The notes under the pieces were generated by a model. That model was given only the letters and a program-made list of their open reading frames with translations, searched no databases and was not told where the DNA came from. 64,000 nt of DNA. Origin: Brachionus plicatilis. Its lineage: Eukaryota > Rotifera > Eurotatoria > Ploima > Brachionidae. How positions within the stretch are numbered: position 1 is the first letter of the stretch; the number at the start of each line of letters is the position of its first letter. Positions 20,418 to 30,757 of this stretch are shown here, one piece after another. The stretch is from the NCBI GenBank assembly GCA_010279815.1, contig QEOQ01000214.1, forward strand, positions 889,471 through 953,470, read 5' to 3'. Made by a program: the position numbers and the translations under genes.

Positions 20418-23400
20418 TCATTTTTTCAACTCATGCCTGACATTGTCATCAACATTGAGACTAGATGCCGACTTTTCGAGCATGTTTCTCTTGAGCTTTT
20501 TTCTCTTGCGATCAATAGCAGCGAGCTCATTTTTAAGCTTGGCGTACTCCTCGCGACACAATCTCATCTGTTCTTCAATAAACTTTATTTTATGCTTGCC
20601 GACCAGACTACACCCGGTCAAGTGATACGGAAATTTGGACACATCATGCTTTGAATTCTCCTTTTCTTTGTGCACTTTGATCTCACACACAGCCACACTC
20701 TGATTAACATTGTTCAAATTGGTCTCATTTAGCGCGCTCTTTTTCTCCCCACTTTCCACCATCTCCAGCTGCAATTTCTCCTTGAACTGGCTTGATTCAC
20801 ACACAGCCATATCGCTGCTGAACACAGGCATTAGCTCTTCTTTGGTGCACACACTTCTCGGCATGTACTCGACAAGGCCCATGCATTTGTCGACTATCTC
20901 ATCTGTTATTGTCTGTATGAAGGACACTTTGTCCGAATGTTCAAGCACTTGCAGTTCATAGTCCATGATCTCTTCTTTGATGGACAACAGTGCATCGGCC
21001 TTGGTTTCAGTGGTGACCATTTTTTTGTCTGCACAGTCGGAATTTTTCTCAACAGCATTGCACTCTGAAGAGACTAGCGATGAGCCGGACTCGGACGATC
21101 TTGATTTGGCGGGCTTTTTTTCCGATTTTAGCTCGGCGTCTTTCTTGGCCTCGGCACTGCTCGATGACGAGATCGAGGACAAAGAAGAACGCTTTGTGAT
21201 TTTTGAGTTTTTGGGGTCGATTTTGTTCTTGGAGGCTGAGTCTGTCGACTCTTGTTTGATTAGCTTGCGTCTCTTGAAAGCGCCGTAGTCATCGCTGAAT
21301 ATCTTGATTATTTGCCTCAAATGAATCCACTCATCGTAGCGGTTGTTCCAGCCGAGATAGTGGACCAGCAATGTCTCGTTCTCACTGTCTATTTTGACTA
21401 TTTTGGCATGGTAGGTGTTTTTGCCCGATCCGTATCTGACCTCGACCACTTTGTTGAGTTCTATTTGGCTCAAGGCGAACATTTTGGTGTCAGTTTGGTC
21501 GGACTCAGTGTCGTCTATTTTGCCAGTGGAGCTTTTTCTCTTGGACACTCTAACGCTGATTGTTGAGCCCGATTCTTCGCTTGCCTCATCTGTCTTTTTG
21601 ATTCTTTTTCTGTGTTTGGGCTCGTTTTCTTCTTCTTCTTCGTCCTGCTCCTCAAAATCCTCGTTTTCGTCGCACGACCTGTTCGATTTTCTGCTCGCTT
21701 TGTCCACGCTTGTGCGCCGTATCTTCGGCTTGGACTTGGAGTTGCATTTGGACTTTGTTTCCTTTTCTTTTTCTTTTTTGGCCTTTCGAAAGTTTTCGTT
21801 CAAGTTTTTGACCATTCCGGACAGGGTGAGTTCTTCGGTCTGCTGGGATAAATCGTCCTGAATGGAGTCGTTGTCCTGAATGATCGATTGGGCCTCATCG
21901 GCCGTTTCAGTGTTGTTGTTGTTGCTAGGCTCTGTGTCCACAGTCTTTCGGCTGGTTCTAGTCTGGGTTTTCTTTTGTATTGGCGCCAGGTATCGAGCAT
22001 TAAACATTCGTTTCGACTCACTTGATCGTTTGGAGCCTTGACTAGAGACTAGCAGAGAGCCGCCTAGTTTGCGGTGAAGGTCTTCATAAGGATGTAAATA
22101 CCTGGAAGATTAAATTTAGATTTAGCTTGATTTTTTTTCCAAAAAAAATTTATTAAACATATTTTTTTTTAAATAAATTAATTTTTTTTTTAAAGGGAAA
22201 TAATTTTTTTTCCATATGCTTTGATGGTTTTGCTTATTTAATTGATAAAAAAATAAAAAATAGAGCATAAATAATATCTATCCACATATCCAGTAAAAAT
22301 CTTAATAAAAACTAATTTAGTAAAAAAATAACAAAATCAATAAACAATTAACTAATTCAGTTTATAATATTTTTTTTAGAAAAAGAACACAAAAAATAAA
22401 AAAATATAGCAAAAAAAGATGAAAAAACACCAATTCAATTAAATCATAACTTTATTTTAATTTTATTCACCAATTAAGTAAAAAAAATTACAGAAAAAAA
22501 ATAAAAAAATTTCCCTTTTTTTTTTGTACAACCATTTAAACAATAAAATCTTTTTTTTAAAAATTTTTGCGTTACTTAGTTAATTTAAATATCTTAAATT
22601 TGATAAAATTGAGACAAAAAATTTTTTGAAGGAAAACTTGTCTTGCAAAATTTACATTTTATCAGATAAATTTAAGTCTTATTATAATTTACGTAAATTT
22701 TGACACATTTTTTAAAATTAACTATTTAATTCAATTAAAAAATTTGATTCTTAAACAATTAAAGAAGAATATTAAAATTTTTTAATTTTCTTCAATAAAC
22801 AAATAGATTAGTTATTTGGCAAATTGGAGTTTTCAATAAAATTTTAAGAATTAATTAATCTAATAATTTTGATAATTTTTAAAAAATAAATGCTAAATAT
22901 TACTTAACATATTGGTGTTAACATACTTAACAAATTGAAAAACATTTAAATTTTCATTTAGTCAACAAAAAACGAAAATTTAAATTGAAAAAAAAATATT
23001 TCAATTAGAGTTTGTATTAAAAATATTATGCAAACTTTTATTTTATTATGATCTAATAAATGTATGGAAATTTTTAGGTTTTATCCAGACTTTTTTAAAA
23101 GTCACATTTTTAGGTCTAAGTCACAAAAATTTAAGTCAAAGTTATGACTTGCACAAAAATTTTTATCAATATCTGCTTCATTTGGACCAGTTGAAAGAAT
23201 TTTTTCATAATCTAGTTACATTAACAGACCACACAGGTCAAGATTAACAGCCAGCAATTTGGAAGCAACTACTTTATTGGTATCAAATATGGATTTATTA
23301 AATCATTGACTTGACTTGACTTAAGACTTGTGACTTAAAAACAAGTCTGGTTTTATCTAATTTATGGTCTGCAAGTGTTAACGTCCATTTTTTATTAACA

Positions 23401-26400
23401 AAACCATTTTTTTTTTGGACTCATTTTACTTGAAGTAATTGAAAAATGTTAATCAGAAAAAACCATGCCATCTCCATCTCCATTGTGTAGCCATATAATT
23501 TCCTGGGGTCCCATGTCTTATGTGAACAATTGTTCACGTAATAGGTGAACAATTAATTCATTGGAGTTCAAGTGAACAACGCTGGTCACCTATTTCGTGA
23601 ACAAAAAATATGTGAACAAGAAAATATAAAAAATTTATTCAACTAAATTTAGTTAATAAAATATTTATTATGTGAATATCAAAGTCTTTAAGTGAACAAA
23701 AAAAAATTAAACTAGTGAGTACGGGACATGTGCGCTTTTAGCCCTCTTCACTTATTAAAAAGTCACTTAGCTTATTAAAAATTCTATAAGCTTCACTTTC
23801 CTTAATTTTTTCTTTAACTATCATTTTTGAATACAATTTTTCAATTTTTTTCCCTTTTTAATAGTCCAATAATAATTTGGTGAAAAAACTTTTAAATATG
23901 ATTATTCGAGATTATCTAACAAATTCATTGTTGACAAATTGGTCTTAAAGTTTAGAACATTTAAACTGTCAATGTTTAATAATATTAACTTGATTTATGA
24001 CAAATTAATTAAGTCTTTTGATAAATTAAATTTGAATTTTAGAAGTTATTTTTTTTGAATATTTTTTTTTTTTTTTAAACATTNNNNNNNNNNNNNNNNN
24101 NNNNNNNNNNNNNNNNNNNNNNNNNNNNNNNNNNNNNNNNNNNNNNNNNNNNNNNNNNNNNNNNNNNNNNNNNNNNNNNNNNNNNNNNNNNNNNNNNNNN
24201 NNNNNNNNNNNNNNNNNNNNNNNNNNNNNNNNNNNNNNNNNNNNNNNNNNNNTATTTAAATGACCCCAGCCGAGGCTGTTTTAGTCAGCTTATATGGAAA
24301 TAATTTATATTTTTACATAGTTTAATAGTTTAAGATAGAAGATACAAAAAAAAGTAATTTAGTTAAATAAAATTAAGTTCAAAATTTATTTAACTAAATA
24401 CAATTTTTCAATTTTTTTCCCTTTTTAATAGTCCAATAATAATTTCAAAATTTAATTAACAATTAAAAATCTTATTCCTTAGTTATGACACCAAATAAGT
24501 CTAATAATTTTTAATTTCTGAAGCTAAAATCAGGAAATTTATTTAACTTGGAAATTTTACTATTTTTAATTGAAATTGAGTGAATAGTAAAATAATTTGG
24601 TGAACAAAGTGAAAATTAGGTGAACAGTGTTCGAATTACGTTATCAATAAAAAATTTTTTTTTATTTTCTTGCGTAGATACTACTTTTTTCACTAAATCA
24701 AAATTTAACACTTTCATTAGTGAATAAACTATGCAAATCCAAGAAACGGCAACTTTTACCAACTACAAACATGCTCTTTTAAATAGACCGGCTCCTCCTA
24801 GGAAAAAGTTGGACGTTGGTAAGGATACTGAGCTGAAAATTTACAAAAAGATGTTAGACGAGAAAAGTATTGATTTTGGTGTTTACATAAAGAACGTTAT
24901 GCCATTGTTCAGCTTTAGAAACAAACGAAAAGAACAAAATTCAGATGAAAAAGAGCCTGAGCCAGATAGTGATGATGAGGATGAAGACTTAGTTGACAGT
25001 TCTGACGAAGAGGCCGTAGTTTAGAATTTTTTTTTACTTAAAATAGACCTAGAGGATGTAACTTTATTTTTGCATTTATCAAAATATTAAATAACACATC
25101 AATTATTCAATTTGTCTTTTTCTATTAGTGAAAATTTTATACTATTTTAGGGGACGCAAACAAGTAGTAGTGAAAAAAGGGCAAATTGAAGTTTCAGATG
25201 AAATTTTAAGATCAAAAGGATCATTTAAAATTTCAAAACTAAATTAATCTAATGATTTTGATAATTTTTAAGAAATAAATACTAAACATTACTAGACATG
25301 TAATGTCTAATAATAGTTCATTATCAAAAAAACATCAAAATGAGGCATCTTGAAGTTTAGGATCAAAAAAATCAGATCAAATAGTATTTTTTTTATAACT
25401 TTTGAATTGTTCTTGATTAAATCTCTCTGCAAAATGCTAAATAATGCAAAATACATGCTGAATATTGTATGAGGCTCTGCAAAAACTCTGCATTTAAATT
25501 GCGCAGTCAATTAAATACTTTTTAATGGCGTGCAAAAACAAATGCAAAATAAATGCTGAATATTGTGTGTCATACAATATTCAGCATTTATTTGCATTAT
25601 TTAGCATTTTGCAGAGAGATTTAATCAAGTACTATTCAAAAGTTATAAAAAAAAATACTATTTGATCTGATTTTTTTGATCCTAAACTTCAAGATGCCCA
25701 AAATGATTGATCTCTAATTTATTTGACAAAAACAGTCAATAATTTAAATAATTCAGGTTAAGTTAATTCACAAATTCAAATTTATAACTTTTATATCCAT
25801 TCATTCAAACTGAAATAATTTTATTTTTCCACTTAAATAAATTTAAAATTTAAAAACAGCGAATTTTATTGTCTGTAAAAGCAAATTTTCATTCAAATCA
25901 ATTAAAATATTTATACCTATTAAAGTAAAATAAAAAGGAACATTTTAAAATTTTAAATATGAAAATAAACTTGACATGACATGTCAAGTAATTACTTTTG
26001 AAAAAATTTATTTTTTCTCTATTTTTAAAAAAAAATATTACAATTTATATTTTGATCTTTTGATCTTGATCTTAAACTTCAATTTAGTGTTGGGCGGCGG
26101 TCCTGAAAAGACCGGTCTAGACCGGTCGGTGTATTTAAACTTTGCAAAATTTTTGAATTTAGAAAATCGTTAATTAAAAAATTTCCACTGAGAATGGATT
26201 CGTACTCAGATCATTATTTACCAGTCGAAAACTTACACTCCCATCTGTTAAGTTTTTTTTATTTTGTTTACTATTTTAAAAACTTATTTGTTATGACTGA
26301 ATCTTTTCAGTTAAAATAAAAAATTAAATTTATATAATTATTTATAGAATATTTTTTAATAAAATAATTAATAACAATTCTCAAATTGGAATAAAATATT

Positions 26401-27447
26401 TGTGGTCAGACCGGTCTGGACCGTTTAAATATACCGTCCGTCTCTGGACCATCTGTCTAGCGAAAAAAGACCGGTCCTTCAGACGGACGACCGGTCAATT
26501 TGCCGAAAAATTCTTTTTTAATAATTTTCTTATTTTTGTTTTCAATCTTAAGGAACTATAGCTCGTGACAGATAAAAAAAATATTAAGAAAAAAAAATGT
26601 CCTACCTTTTGTATGACGATTTTAAGTTGGCAATATTAGCTGCCGATGGAACAGACATGGCCAGGCGTTTGTACACATCAGTCCAATTTCGTTGCTTATT
26701 TACTTTGTTAAATCCGCCAAATTTTTTCACAACAATAAACAATTTGTGCAGATCAATGTCTTTTTTGTTGATAGTGGGCAATTTGTTCATGGGAGTGCCA
26801 CGATCATCCATGAACTTGTACAGCTGAGCCACGAACATGTCCTTGTCCTCTGGTGAATAGTCGTCCGAGCTGGACGTGATGGACAACTGGTCCTCGTCCA
26901 CTTCGTTGTCTAGCTCCTTTTTGGGCGAAAAGTTCGAGCCGCTTTCAATGTCGCTCTCGTTTTTGCCTTCGGTGAATGAAGAATTGGGCGACTGCTTGCA
27001 CTGAGACTTGATGGGGTACAAAAAGTGCTCGGGGTTGTTTAATGGTGCATTGTTCAAAGTCTCGCTGTCCAAAAAATGCTTCTCGCCTTTGAATCGAATA
27101 AAGGAGCGTTTGAGACACTTTTCGTCGCCGTCATTGAACACAACTGTGTACACGCTTTGGTCTATTATTCGGTTAAGAAGGGCCTGTTGAAGTTTGGATG
27201 GCGATTGGTCCGATTTGCCGAGGTAGACGGTGGTGCCGGTTTTGAGCTCGCTGGCAGAGAGCGCCTGGCCCGACATGTTTACCAGCTGGCTTTCGCTCAC
27301 TGTTACAGACTCGCTGCTTGATTTTAGGGTCACTTTGCATTTTATGATCCTGTCGACTTTTTTTATTTTGGCCTCACAAAAGGCGCCTTTAAATTTTGCA
27401 CTCACTTCGGTTCCCTCTTCCAGGATGAACAGTGCGTCTTCACTCAT
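20418..27447 (-). CDS. ARID4: ARID4-like chromatin protein (retinoblastoma-binding protein 1 family)
   Basis: Two coding exons on the minus strand, 27447-26606 and 22101-20418, joined by a 4504-bp intron in matching phase; 841 aa. Exon 1 starts with the Tudor-like/RBB1NT region (GTEVSAKFKGAFCEAKIKK, nearly as in human ARID4A/B), a second module ending at YTVVFNDGDEKCLKR, and the ARID DNA-binding domain (KDMFVAQLYKFMDDRGTP through the FGGFNKV segment), which continues across the intron. Exon 2 has a long acidic/basic spacer, a chromo-barrel (VRYGSGKNTYHAKI, YLGWNNRYDEW; about residues 489-550) and the conserved C-terminal coiled coil (EYAKLKNELAAIDRKRKKLK). ARID4 proteins are subunits of Sin3-HDAC co-repressors in the nucleus. 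I see no canonical LxCxE Rb-binding motif. The protein is shorter than in vertebrates (about 1250 aa). A GTAAGC donor at 27499 just upstream of the start suggests a 5'-UTR intron. Confidence 0.93.
22817..22935 (+). repeat. Partial copy of the GGCAAATTGAAG MITE
   Basis: Starts GGCAAATTGGAGTTTTCA and keeps the left-hand words AATTTTGATAATTTTTAA and CTAAATATTACTTAACAT, then diverges. It lies in the ARID4 intron. Confidence 0.5.
23086..23349 (+). mobile_element. 264-bp hAT deletion derivative with transposase C-terminus, TSD GTTTTATC
   Basis: The ends CAGACTT and AAGTCTG are flanked by a perfect 8-bp duplication GTTTTATC (23078-23085 and 23350-23357). Positions 23172-23301 encode a relic of the hAT C-terminal dimerisation domain on the plus strand: SASFGPVERIFS, an in-frame TAA, then RPHRSRLTASNLEA. 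This fits the family pattern PVERxFS...PxRxRL...LE. Everything upstream of that domain is missing. It is the only piece in the window that ties the CAGACTTG repeats to hAT by protein sequence. Confidence 0.88.
23521..23710. repeat. Cluster of GTGAACAA motifs
   Basis: At least six copies of GTGAACAA occur at irregular spacing within about 190 bases, one inside the perfect 16-bp palindrome GTGAACAATTGTTCAC (23522-23537). Two more GTGAACA words lie at 24599-24640, on the other side of the assembly gap. Such clusters are typical of subterminal transposase-binding sites, but no element boundaries were found. Confidence 0.5.
23831..24445. other. Assembly gap flanked by a 48-bp direct repeat
   Basis: Positions 24084-24252 are 169 Ns. 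An identical 48-base block (ATACAATTTTTCAA through CCAATAATAATTT) occurs at 23831-23878 and at 24398-24445, one on each side of the gap. The gap probably hides repeat sequence, and its length may not be real. It lies wholly within the ARID4 intron. Confidence 0.8.
24731..25024 (+). CDS. Small acidic-tailed protein, unknown, within the ARID4 intron on the opposite strand
   Basis: Single ATG-to-stop frame of 97 codons. The N-terminal half is mixed and basic (RPAPPRKKLDVG), the middle is hydrophobic/basic, and the last 30 residues are Asp/Glu/Ser-rich (DSDDEDEDLVDSSDEEAVV). The ordered charge pattern and the choice of codons look more like a real protein than chance in such AT-rich DNA, but I do not recognise the family. 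It could be a nested intronless gene, a retrocopy or an exon fragment. GT-rich sequence after the stop offers no convincing donor. Confidence 0.45.
   Translation: MQIQETATFTNYKHALLNRPAPPRKKLDVGKDTELKIYKKMLDEKSIDFGVYIKNVMPLFSFRNKRKEQNSDEKEPEPDSDDEDEDLVDSSDEEAVV
25344..25698. mobile_element. hAT-type foldback MITE, 8-bp TSD CAAAATGA
   Basis: The 355-bp element begins GGCATCTTGAAGTTTAGGAT and ends with the complement. Arms are about 130 bases long, with an interior rich in CTGCAAAA/TTTGCAG words. It is flanked by CAAAATGA at 25336-25343 and 25699-25706. The same site is uninterrupted (CATCAAAATGATTGATC) in the sister MITE at 28999-29544. A similar interior is found near 61780-61870. Confidence 0.92.
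26086..26494. mobile_element. GC-richer insertion with GACCGGTC palindromes
   Basis: Inserted in the right end of the MITE, with TCAATTT on both sides (26079-26085 and 26495-26501). The left edge AGTGTTGGGCGGCGG resembles the start of many hAT elements, but the right edge is not its complement. The palindromic word GACCGGTC and close variants recur at least five times, concentrated towards both ends. No coding potential is seen. Confidence 0.6.
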
Positions 27448-28998
27448 TATCTTTAATCAAATGGATTAATGTGTCAATCTAGTCGGTTCAAGTGCTTACC
27501 ATTTTTCTGCATTCTATTTCACCAATAACTTGAGCTCGATTTTGAATTTAGCATTAAATTATAATTTTGAATTGAGTTTTTAAAAAATTTTCCAAGTGCA
27601 AATTCAAGTTTACATTTGTTTCAGAAAGGAATTGCACGGAGGACGATTGGGGTAAATTTTGATGTAAAAAACAACATAAATATAAGGTGTATTGTCTGAT
27701 TTTGTCGATGCTAAAATAACTTTACATATATATTAAATATTTTTAAGCTTAATATTGATTTATTTGAATGAATTAAAAAATTACATTATATTAAATTTTT
27801 ATTTATTTAAATGCAAATTTTGTAAAATTATAAAAATGTAAAAAAGAAAAGTATTTAAACAATAAAATTTTATCTACTATTCAAGAAACTAATTTCTAAA
27901 AAAAACTTGTTTTCTTTTTATTTTGTTTTTTTTTAATTTTAATAAAATAGTTTAAATTCAATTCCATTTCTTTATTTTCTTGAACCATACCTTTTGTTAA
28001 TAAGCAGCCTTAAAGATTTCGCTTTGGTAAACCAATAGCGATTATTAAAAGCAGTTTTTTTTACATTTATATCATTTTTAACTAGTTTTACATTAATCTG
28101 AATTTTATATTTTTACCTAAATGTATAAAATATAACTAACTTAAATGTAAATATTTAAAAATTTACATTTAGTTTGGCAACCGTAAGTTGTTATATATAT
28201 GTTAAAAAAATTGTTACCTCTATTGTTGTGTGTGTGTTTTTTTGTGTCAAGTTGAAGACGACTTTTGGCCTTTAATTTCTTTCTTCGGTTAGTTTTTTTT
28301 TTTCAGACAATTTTTTTTTACCAGCAAAATTATTTTCTATCAGTAAATTTATTCATTTAAAGTAGTGATTTGACTTTTGTGTTTTTACGTAAATTATCGT
28401 AAATTTACTTAAGTAAAATTTGGTAAAATTACAAAAAATTACTAACGTAAATTTACGAAAAAACAAAAAGGCCAAAATATTGAACAATTTTTCGTAAATT
28501 TTCAAAAAACTTGAAAAATTAAAAAAAAACAATGAATTTCTAATTAAGAAAAATTTACCTAATTTTACTTTTTTTTTTACGTAAATTTATGTAAAACCTT
28601 TTTCTTGTATGATTAGTAAAATTGCAATTACATAAAATTTCAAAAATATTCCAGAAATTAATTATAAGGTTCCAGAAATTCAAAACTTAAGTGCTATCTG
28701 AATTTCTAATTTTTGACTTTAAATTCGTAAACTACGTCCTTTGAAACCCTAGAATTCATTTTGTTTTTGGGAGACTAAAAAAAAAAATTATATCCAGGTG
28801 TCTATAAGGAACTTACCCTTTAAAAAGTTGTAGATCTTTCAGACTCAATTGCTCTAAGATAAAATTGAAATCATTTTTAAAATTATATATATTCTGAAAG
28901 AGAATAAAATATTCTATATCCTGGTATAAAGTTTTGATTAAAAAAAAGGGTGCGCCAATTTTTATTATTGAAAAAAAGCCAAAAAGAATACTTGATTT
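27448..28998. other. Upstream region of ARID4, gene-free
   Basis: Contains a possible minus-strand 5'-UTR exon ending at 27500 (GTAAGC donor at 27499-27494). Further right is a block at 28380-28640 full of ACGTAAATTTACG words. No other gene is seen. Confidence 0.45.
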
Positions 28999-29544
28999 GG
29001 CAAATTGAAGTTTCAGATCAAATTTTAAGATCAAAACGATCATTTAAAATTTCAAAACTTAATTAATCTAATGATTTTGATAATTTTTAAGAAATAAATA
29101 CTAAACATTACTAGACATGTAATGTCTAGTAATAGTTCATTATCAAATAAACATCAAAATGATTGATCTTTTATTTATTTAACAAAAACAATCAATAATT
29201 TAAACAATTCAGGTTAAGTTAATTCAAAAATTCAAATTTATAGCTTTTTTATCCATTCATTCAAACTAAAATAATTTTATTTTTTCCTTTAAATAAATTT
29301 AAAATTTAAAAACAGTGAATTTTTTTGTCTGTAAAAGTAAATTTTCATTTAAATCAACCAAAATATTTAAACCTATTCAATTTCAATAAAAAGGAACATT
29401 TTAAAATTTAAAATATGTAAATAAACTTGACATGATATGTCAAGTAATTTCTTTGGAAAAAATTTATTTTTTCTCTATTTTAAAAAAAAAATATTACAAT
29501 TTATATTTTGATCTTTTGATCTTGATCTTAAACTTTAATTTGCC
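28999..29544 (+). mobile_element. Uninterrupted 546-bp GGCAAATTGAAG MITE
   Basis: The terminal inverted repeats are about 40 bases (GGCAAATTGAAGTTTCAGAT left; complement of GGCAAATTAAAGTTTAAGAT right). The flanks CTTGATTT and CTTATTTT agree at 6 of 8 positions, consistent with an aged 8-bp hAT-type duplication. It contains the palindrome ACTAGACATGTAATGTCTAGT. It is non-coding and is the reference copy for the nested one at 25180-26504. Confidence 0.85.
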
Positions 29545-29868
29545 CTTATTTTCAGTTTAATCGTATGTAGAGATTACTTAATAAACCATTTTTTTTAAAC
29601 AAAACTAGATAAAATTCTGAACAAATATATGGTTTTATTGTTTCGAATTTATGTTTTATTCGATTTACTTAAAGCATCAACATCATGTGATTTGATTTAA
29701 ATCTTAAATATTTTAATTATATTGACAATTTTTTGAATATTTTAACAAAATATTGAAACCAATTATATTTTACAAAATAGATAATACCTTTATCATAAAA
29801 TTAACCTTTATAAAATTATTTTTATCAATTAGGTTTCTTTATTTTACCTCTTTTAGGTGCTTGATGTA

Positions 29869-30456
29869 CAGTGCTGCTACGATACCTTGAATTCACCATA
29901 TTTTACGTAAATTATGGTAAATTCACGATATTTTACCATATTTACCGTAAAATAATAGTAATCAAAAAAAGGATATTTTTCGTAAAATAACGATAATTAT
30001 CGTAAATTACCGATAATTATTGTAAAATTCCAAAATTTCTCGAAAAAAACCGATTTTTATGAAAAAAAATTGGAAAAATGTATTTGACGCATAAAAAAAA
30101 AAAATTATAGTATAAAAAAAAATTTAATAGCGCATAAACCAAAAAAAATTAAGTATAGTATAAAGATTGTATCATTAAAGCATATAAAAATTAGTCTCGC
30201 ATAAAATAAAGCAAGTTAAGAATAAAAAAAATATGGGAAAAATCCTTTGACGCATAAAAAAATACATTTCTAGCATGAATAAATAATTTTTCCGCATAAA
30301 AAAATAAACACTAACAGCATTTACGATTATTATCGTTATTTTACGAAAAATACCCTTATTTTGATTACCATATTTTACGGTAAATATGGTATAATATCGT
30401 GAATTTTCCATAATTTACGTAAAATATGGTGAATTCATGGTATCGTAGCAGCACTG
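29869..30456. mobile_element. 588-bp foldback MITE, TA target, CAGTGCTGCTACG ends
   Basis: The left end CAGTGCTGCTACGATACC and the right end GGTATCGTAGCAGCACTG are inverted copies flanked by TA (29867-29868, 30457-30458). Arms of about 150 bases are made of ACGTAAAT/ATTTACGT words; the interior has repeated CGCATAAAA units. The minus-strand frame inside is an artefact. CAG termini with a TA target fit the Tigger/pogo group. Confidence 0.85.
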
Positions 30457-30757
30457 TAACTTAAACATTTCTCGTCATCTAAGATTTTATTAAATTTGAA
30501 AATGGCATTAATTTAGATTTCTTCGCCTTTGAGATCTTGAGAAAAAATAAATTTCTTTAAAACATTCCCAAACCATTTTAATCGGATACAAAAAAAGTAT
30601 TTTTTTTTATTCAAAGTCCCTTCCGAATTCTCCATCTTTTTTTTTTTAAGAATCTTGTCACGTACATAATTCAATATATAAGCAACTCTTTTTATTATTA
30701 TAGCCATCTTATCATTAATAAAAAATTAGTTAAAACAATCATTTTATTGTCCCATAT

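Larger units (their letters stand above)
25180..26504 (+). mobile_element. GGCAAATTGAAG MITE carrying two nested insertions
   Basis: The left end GGCAAATTGAAGTTTCAGAT and right end (complement of GGCAAATTG) are interrupted by insertions at 25344-25698 and 26086-26494. Removing both, plus one copy of each target duplication, leaves exactly 546 bases, the length of the uninterrupted copy at 28999-29544. The outer flanks GAAAAAAG and GAAAAATT could be a decayed 8-bp duplication. The body is non-coding. Confidence 0.88.

Noticed and set aside
20443..21861. Several plus-strand open frames opposite ARID4 exon 2
   Set aside because: They are Ser/Leu/Phe-rich shadows of the acidic and basic ARID4 codons; the minus strand has conserved chromo-barrel and C-terminal motifs.
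23521..23710. Possible CRISPR-like repeat array of GTGAACAA
   Set aside because: Repeat unit far too short, irregular spacing, eukaryotic context and no cas genes.
30175..30411. 78-codon minus-strand frame
   Set aside because: Lies inside the foldback MITE 29869-30456 and is made of its repeat units; Phe/Tyr-rich without a protein pattern.
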